A stretch of 8,937 nt of DNA, taken from an uncultured Clostridia bacterium (GTDB lineage Bacteria > Bacillota > Clostridia > Oscillospirales > Ruminococcaceae). Under the pieces are notes generated by a model that was given only the letters and a program-made list of their open reading frames with translations, was not told where the DNA came from and searched no databases. A program made the position numbers and the translations under genes. The stretch spans positions 1 through 8,937 of the forward strand of contig CAMYUO010000047.1 of the NCBI GenBank assembly GCA_947302065.1. The letters are read 5' to 3'. Below are positions 6,247-8,937 of this stretch, piece by piece. How positions within the stretch are numbered: position 1 is the stretch's first letter; every line of letters starts with the position of its first letter.

Positions 6247-7245
6247 ATGGCAAGCAATGGATTTTTGAGAACTGTTAGAGTTGGTGGATTCGATAAGCAG
6301 GATGTTCTTGCTTACGTTGACGACCTGACCTCTAAGATCTATACTCTCGAGGCTCAGGTAAACGACCAGAATGAAACCATCGAGAGACTGGAAAAATCAG
6401 CAGGCAGCGCTCAGAAACAGGATTTCGAGGGCAAGAAAGAACTCGAGAAGAAGGTAGAGGACGCAAAGAATAAGGTTGCAGAGCTTATGGCTTCTACCGA
6501 TACAATGAAAGTTAGGATCGCTGACTATGAGCAGCAGATCGGCGAAAAGGATGCCGAGATAGAAAGACAGAAGAACGAGATCGAAGAGCTGAAGGAAAAG
6601 CTCGAGCAGGCTGAGAAGAATGCAAGCAGCGGCGGAAACAACGCAGCTCTTGAGCTGGGCAACGTATTCATCGAGGCTCAGAACACAGCTAACAAGCTCG
6701 TTGCTGAGGCAAAGGCAAACGCTAAGGCTATGGAAGAGGAAGCTCAGAATCTCCAGAACCAGATCCTCGACGATGCAAACGCACAGGCTGAAAAGCTCGT
6801 TACATCTGCACAGGCTGAGGCTGATTCCACACTCACAAGCGCTAAGCAGAACGCTGCTAACATGGTAGCTGAGGCAAGAGCTGAGGCAGAGCAGACAACA
6901 TCTACTGCTAACGCTGAGGCTGAGAGAGTAAGAAGCGAGGCTAACGCTGAGGCTCAGAGAGTTACATCTGAGGCTAATGCAGAAGCTCAGAGAGTTACTT
7001 CCGAGGCAAGAGCAGAGGCTGAAAAGACCATCAAGGACGCTCAGGAGAGCGCTGTTACCATCAAGGCTCAGTCCGCAGGCATCAGAAAGAACGTTAAGGA
7101 GCAGTTCACTGCACTCAGCGACAACGTTCAGAAGCTCGTTACTACACTCAATGACCTCTACGGCACCAGCATCGGTTCCGTTAACAGTGCAAGAGATCTT
7201 ATCGACGACGGTCTCGCACTTGTTGAGGATCAGGAAGAGGCATAA
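6247..7245 (+). CDS. divIVA: DivIVA-family coiled-coil protein
   Basis: DivIVA proteins bind negatively curved membrane at septa and poles and recruit partners in division, chromosome positioning or sporulation. From ATG 6247 the product has 332 residues. The N-terminus, MASNGFLRTVRVGGFDKQDVLAYVDDL, carries the family's short membrane-binding head with an exposed hydrophobic residue (F6), the GGFDKQDV turn and the start of the first coiled coil. Coiled coil continues to ~124 (IEELKEKLEQAEK). A Gly/Asn break lies at 126-132, followed by a second, Ala/Glu-rich helix to ~270 with regular 11-residue repeats. The last 60 residues include a probable helical end (FTALSDNVQKLVTTLNDLYG). B. subtilis DivIVA is about half this length, so this is a long variant. 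Codon use resembles ftsZ (GCT/GCA, GTT), suggesting high expression. It leads a two-gene operon. Confidence 0.93.
   Translation: MASNGFLRTVRVGGFDKQDVLAYVDDLTSKIYTLEAQVNDQNETIERLEKSAGSAQKQDFEGKKELEKKVEDAKNKVAELMASTDTMKVRIADYEQQIGEKDAEIERQKNEIEELKEKLEQAEKNASSGGNNAALELGNVFIEAQNTANKLVAEAKANAKAMEEEAQNLQNQILDDANAQAEKLVTSAQAEADSTLTSAKQNAANMVAEARAEAEQTTSTANAEAERVRSEANAEAQRVTSEANAEAQRVTSEARAEAEKTIKDAQESAVTIKAQSAGIRKNVKEQFTALSDNVQKLVTTLNDLYGTSIGSVNSARDLIDDGLALVEDQEEA
6907..7038 (+). repeat. Four 33-base units encoding 11-residue coiled-coil repeats in divIVA
   Basis: Residues 221-264 of DivIVA are four hendecads of the form ANAEAxRVxSE, the second and third being identical at protein level but different in several third bases. 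Less regular hendecads precede them from ~180. Hendecad spacing predicts a nearly straight or right-handed coiled coil rather than the classical left-handed heptad type. Confidence 0.85.
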
Positions 7246-7250
7246 CGCAA

Positions 7251-7808
7251 ATGCCTGAATTTGCAAGAGTTGATGCACAGGAGCTTAAAGCTCGCAGCGG
7301 CGAGTTCCACTGCGGCGACAAGATCCTGCTGACAGGATATGTTTACACCGCAAGAGATGCTGCACATAAACGCTTTGCAGCACTTCTTGATGAGGGTAAG
7401 GAATTGCCGATACCTATTGAAAATGCCGTTATCTATTATGCAGGTCCAACACCGGCACCCGAAGGCAGACCGATAGGCTCATGCGGACCGACAACAGCGG
7501 GTCGTATGGACAGGTTTGCACCAAGACTGCTCGACCTCGGACTCGGCGGAATGATAGGAAAAGGCGAAAGATCTAAGGAGGTCGTTGACGCAGTCGTGCG
7601 CAACAAGGCGATCTATCTGTGTGCAATAGGCGGCGCAGGCGCTCTTGCCTGCAATTGTATAAAGTCCTGCGAGGTAGTCGCTTTTGAAGATCTCGGGTGC
7701 GAGTCGGTCAAAAAGCTCTACGTTGAGGATTTCCCGCTGGTCGTTGCAGATGACTGTCAGGGCAATGATATATTCAAAAACGGCAGGCAGCAATACTGCA
7801 CGCTGTAA
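7251..7808 (+). CDS. Class I fumarase / L(+)-tartrate dehydratase, beta subunit
   Basis: The product (185 residues) matches the beta subunit, or C-terminal domain, of iron-sulfur class I hydro-lyases, which interconvert fumarate and malate or act on tartrate. Family segments: TGYVYTARDAAHKR at 28-41, AGPTPAPEGRPIGSCGPTT at 64-82 continuing to AGRMD (83-87), GMIGKGERSKEV at 100-111, and FEDLGCESVKKLYVEDFP at 145-162. The [4Fe-4S] cysteines reside in the alpha subunit, which is not encoded in this window, so the protein needs a partner from elsewhere. Nine cysteines in 185 residues, including C134, C136 and C140 in CNCIKSC, is unusual. ATG 7251 lies 5 bases after the divIVA stop, and its ribosome site (AGGAAGAGG, 7232-7240) lies inside the end of divIVA, implying coupled translation. 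Fumarase and tartrate dehydratase cannot be told apart here. Confidence 0.9.
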   Translation: MPEFARVDAQELKARSGEFHCGDKILLTGYVYTARDAAHKRFAALLDEGKELPIPIENAVIYYAGPTPAPEGRPIGSCGPTTAGRMDRFAPRLLDLGLGGMIGKGERSKEVVDAVVRNKAIYLCAIGGAGALACNCIKSCEVVAFEDLGCESVKKLYVEDFPLVVADDCQGNDIFKNGRQQYCTL

Positions 7809-7820
7809 ACTAAAGCTCAC

Positions 7821-7849
7821 AAGCCGCATCTTTTGGGTGCGGCTTTTTT
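7821..7849 (+). terminator. Intrinsic terminator of the divIVA operon
   Basis: AAGCCGCATC (7821-7830) and GGTGCGGCTT (7836-7845) form a 10-bp GC-rich stem with a TTTTG loop, followed by a six-T run (7844-7849), 12 bases after the stop codon. A textbook intrinsic terminator. Confidence 0.95.
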
Positions 7850-7864
7850 GTCGGCAAAAAGCGA

Positions 7865-7895
7865 CGGTTTGTTCGTCAAAATGACAAATAAACCG
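7865..7895. promoter_or_regulatory. Inverted repeat upstream of the sigma-factor gene
   Basis: CGGTTTGTTCGTCA (7865-7878) and TGACAAATAAACCG (7882-7895) are inverted copies over 14 positions with one mismatch and one G-U if read as RNA, around a 3-base centre. It lies between the divIVA-operon terminator and the sigma promoter, so it is more likely a DNA site than a terminator. Confidence 0.5.
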
Positions 7896-7904
7896 TTTGA
7901 AATG

Positions 7905-7935
7905 TGTAAGTTGTTACAAATATTATTATTTGTAA
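7905..7935. promoter_or_regulatory. Overlapping palindromes (candidate operator) upstream of the sigma promoter
   Basis: TTACAAATA (7914-7922) and TATTTGTAA (7927-7935) are perfect 9-base inverted copies around TTAT. TGTAA (7905-7909) and TTACA (7914-7918) form a second, overlapping dyad. The half-site TGTAA thus occurs three times. The cluster ends 20 bases before the -35 box, a position suited to an activator or a repressor. The regulator is unknown. Confidence 0.5.
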
Positions 7936-7955
7936 ATTATTTTTTAACGTTTTGC

Positions 7956-7984
7956 TTGACTTTCGTTGCGTGAGATGTTATCAT
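7956..7984 (+). promoter_or_regulatory. Promoter of the SigH-like gene
   Basis: TTGACT (7956-7961) and TATCAT (7979-7984) are separated by 17 bases. The start would be near 7991, giving a leader of ~26 bases with AAGGCGG (8003-8009) as the ribosome site. Fits the housekeeping sigma factor. Confidence 0.8.
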
Positions 7985-8016
7985 ATATGTACATTGGTGT
8001 TTAAGGCGGTTTGGTT

Positions 8017-8583
8017 ATGATTGATGCTCTTGATGAGTATAAGGACCTCACGGATGAGGAGCTCGTGCGGAGCGCAAAGTTCGACAAAAAAGCCGTTTCG
8101 GAGCTGATAGTCCGCTATCTTCGGACAGTGCAGTTCCTCGCAGGCAGGTATTCCGAAAGCATTTACGAGGATCTCGTGCAGGAGGGTTTTATGGGGCTGC
8201 TCAAAGCGGTCAACACATACAGACCCGACGAGAACGTGAAGTTTTCGACCTATGCAAACGTCTGCGTGAAGAACAAGATCATTTCGTCACTGCGCAAAAA
8301 CAGCCTTATCGGCGGTGAAGAGCTTGATGACGAGGCGCTTGCAGATCTGTTCGCCAATGAAAAGACCTCAAGTCCGGAGAGCATTCTTATCGAAAGCGAG
8401 CGGATGGACGAGGTCTATAAAAAGATCACCTCGGCTCTTTCGGAGCAGGAGTGGAAGGTATTTCAATTGTTTTTAACGGGTATGGCTTATAATCAGATGG
8501 CATTAAACTTGGGCGTGACTGTGAAGTCGGTGGACAATGCGATGCAAAGGGTCAGGCGAAAATTGAAATCCGTGCTGAAATAG
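8017..8583 (+). CDS. RNA polymerase sigma factor, SigH/Spo0H-like
   Basis: A sigma-70 family factor that directs RNA polymerase to alternative promoters; the closest relative by eye is B. subtilis SigH, which acts at the transition to stationary phase and sporulation. ATG 8017 follows AAGGCGG by seven bases; the in-frame TTG at 8011 is too close to that site. In the 188-residue product, region 2 runs from ~25 to ~95 with YEDLVQEGFMGLLKAV (50-65, core binding) and FSTYANVCVKNKIISSLRK (76-94, -10 recognition). A variable linker follows. Region 4 runs from ~138 to the end, with a helix-turn-helix around MAYNQMALNLGVTVKSVDNA (156-175) and the basic end MQRVRRKLKSVLK. The SVDNAMQRVRRKL stretch closely resembles SigH (SIDNALQRVKRKL). 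Length is somewhat short of B. subtilis SigH. Stand-alone gene with its own promoter and terminator; no anti-sigma gene is adjacent. Confidence 0.9.
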   Translation: MIDALDEYKDLTDEELVRSAKFDKKAVSELIVRYLRTVQFLAGRYSESIYEDLVQEGFMGLLKAVNTYRPDENVKFSTYANVCVKNKIISSLRKNSLIGGEELDDEALADLFANEKTSSPESILIESERMDEVYKKITSALSEQEWKVFQLFLTGMAYNQMALNLGVTVKSVDNAMQRVRRKLKSVLK

Positions 8584-8586
8584 CAG

Positions 8587-8607
8587 AAAAGGTGCAAAGC
8601 ATCTTTT
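8587..8607 (+). terminator. Intrinsic terminator of the sigma-factor gene
   Basis: AAAAGGTGC (8587-8595) pairs with GCATCTTTT (8599-8607) around an AAA loop: nine pairs, one G-U, the T-tract forming the 3' arm. It begins three bases after the stop codon and directly abuts the tRNA-like element. Confidence 0.7.
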
Positions 8608-8679
8608 ATATAGCCGAATAGCTTAATTGCAGAGCGTTGTTTATCAAAGGTGTCGGTGCAAGTCCGACGAGGCAAATAT
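8608..8679 (+). ncRNA. tRNA-like element with complementary D-like and T-like loops
   Basis: A ~72-nt stretch before the zinc-ribbon gene has tRNA-like architecture. Closing stem: ATAT and GCC (8608-8615) with GGC and ATAT (8671-8679), interrupted by a small internal loop. D-like arm: GCTT (8621-8624) with GAGC (8632-8635), loop AATTGCA. Weak middle arm: TTG (8637-8639) with CAA (8645-8647), loop TTTAT. T-like arm: GTCGG (8652-8656) with CCGAC (8664-8668), loop TGCAAGT. A working tRNA should have TTC at loop positions 54-56, GG in the D loop and a 5-bp anticodon stem with a 7-base loop; none is present. Instead, TTGCA in the D-like loop (8627-8631) is exactly complementary to TGCAA in the T-like loop (8657-8661). 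It may be a decayed tRNA or a regulatory RNA derived from one. Confidence 0.45.
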
Positions 8680-8701
8680 TTTTATATCGAGGTATAGTAT
8701 T

Positions 8702-8937
8702 ATGTACGAAGACAAGACATTAGTATGCAAGGACTGCGGAAACGAGTTCGTATTCACAGCAGGTGAGCAGGAGTTTTATGCTGAAAAGGGCTTTACCAAC
8801 GAGCCACAGAGATGCAAGGCTTGCAGAGATGCAAGAAAGCAGGCAAGCAAGGCTGACAGACAGACCTACACAGCTACCTGTGCAGCTTGCGGCGGTGAGG
8901 CTGTTATCCCGTTCAAGCCAAGAGAGGATAGACCTGT
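8702..8937 (+). CDS. Zinc-ribbon protein, 3' end cut by the window
   Basis: Seventy-eight full codons are visible. ATG 8702 follows GAGGT (8689-8693) by eight bases. The first ribbon uses C9-x2-C12 and C38-x2-C41, flanking the segment FVFTAGEQEFYAEKGFTNEPQRC, which I recognise as the small 'probable zinc-ribbon' family common in Clostridia and Bacilli. After a basic, Ala/Lys-rich joint (42-56), a second pair, C60-x2-C63 (CAACGGEAVIPFKP), begins another ribbon whose partner cysteines would lie beyond the window. The function is unknown; tandem ribbons and many basic residues suggest nucleic-acid or ribosome contact, by inference. No convincing promoter of its own is visible between the sigma terminator and the gene, so expression may depend on readthrough or on the tRNA-like leader. 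Confidence 0.88.
   Translation, partial: MYEDKTLVCKDCGNEFVFTAGEQEFYAEKGFTNEPQRCKACRDARKQASKADRQTYTATCAACGGEAVIPFKPREDRP

Noticed and set aside
6397..7278. Minus-strand 293-residue open frame rich in Leu, Ser and Cys
   Set aside because: Antisense of the Ala/Glu-rich coiled coil of divIVA; the composition is an artefact of GCT/GAG codons and there is no ribosome site.
8608..8679. Functional tRNA gene
   Set aside because: No 7-bp acceptor stem, no 5-bp anticodon stem with 7-base loop, G instead of T at loop position 55, and a D loop without GG.

Overview
The window looks like a chromosomal segment from a Gram-positive anaerobic Clostridia, most likely a Ruminococcus-type member of the Oscillospiraceae. 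This rests on the late division and cell-wall gene order, a DivIVA protein, a SigH-like sigma factor and AGGAGG-type ribosome binding sites. The assignment is by recognition only; no database search was possible. All genes read on the plus strand.

Positions 1-3177 carry the end of a peptidoglycan-precursor cluster. First comes a 5'-truncated reading frame whose C-terminal part is the UDP-GlcNAc-binding domain of MurG, but whose first ~60 residues look like a methyltransferase instead. Then come an unrecognised single-pass membrane protein and a complete MurA. Positions 3214-4524 encode FtsQ/DivIB with a long, low-complexity extracytoplasmic tail: Asp/Lys-rich, then DPNAAA repeats, then Tyr-Asn/Asp-Gln repeats. 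Position 4773 starts ftsZ, with its own strong promoter, a leader hairpin and a perfect 13-bp terminator-like hairpin behind it. No ftsA is seen.

Positions 5913-6246 hold that hairpin, a second strong hairpin, a clear promoter and a GC-rich, foldable leader for divIVA. divIVA is followed after 5 bases by the beta-subunit gene of a two-subunit class I fumarase/tartrate dehydratase, and both end at a textbook terminator (7821-7849). A 167-base region then carries several inverted repeats and a strong promoter for a SigH-like sigma factor, which has its own terminator directly after the stop codon.

Between that terminator and the final, truncated zinc-ribbon gene lies a ~72-nt element that resembles a tRNA but departs from tRNA rules. 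It has a D-like arm, a T-like arm, a tRNA-like overall size, and D-like and T-like loops that are complementary over five bases (TTGCA with TGCAA). I consider this the most unusual feature of the window. Functionally, the genes make and cross-link-ready the last cytoplasmic peptidoglycan precursors (MurG, MurA), assemble the division septum (FtsQ, FtsZ), mark curved or polar membrane (DivIVA), and probably link to stationary-phase or developmental transcription (SigH-like).
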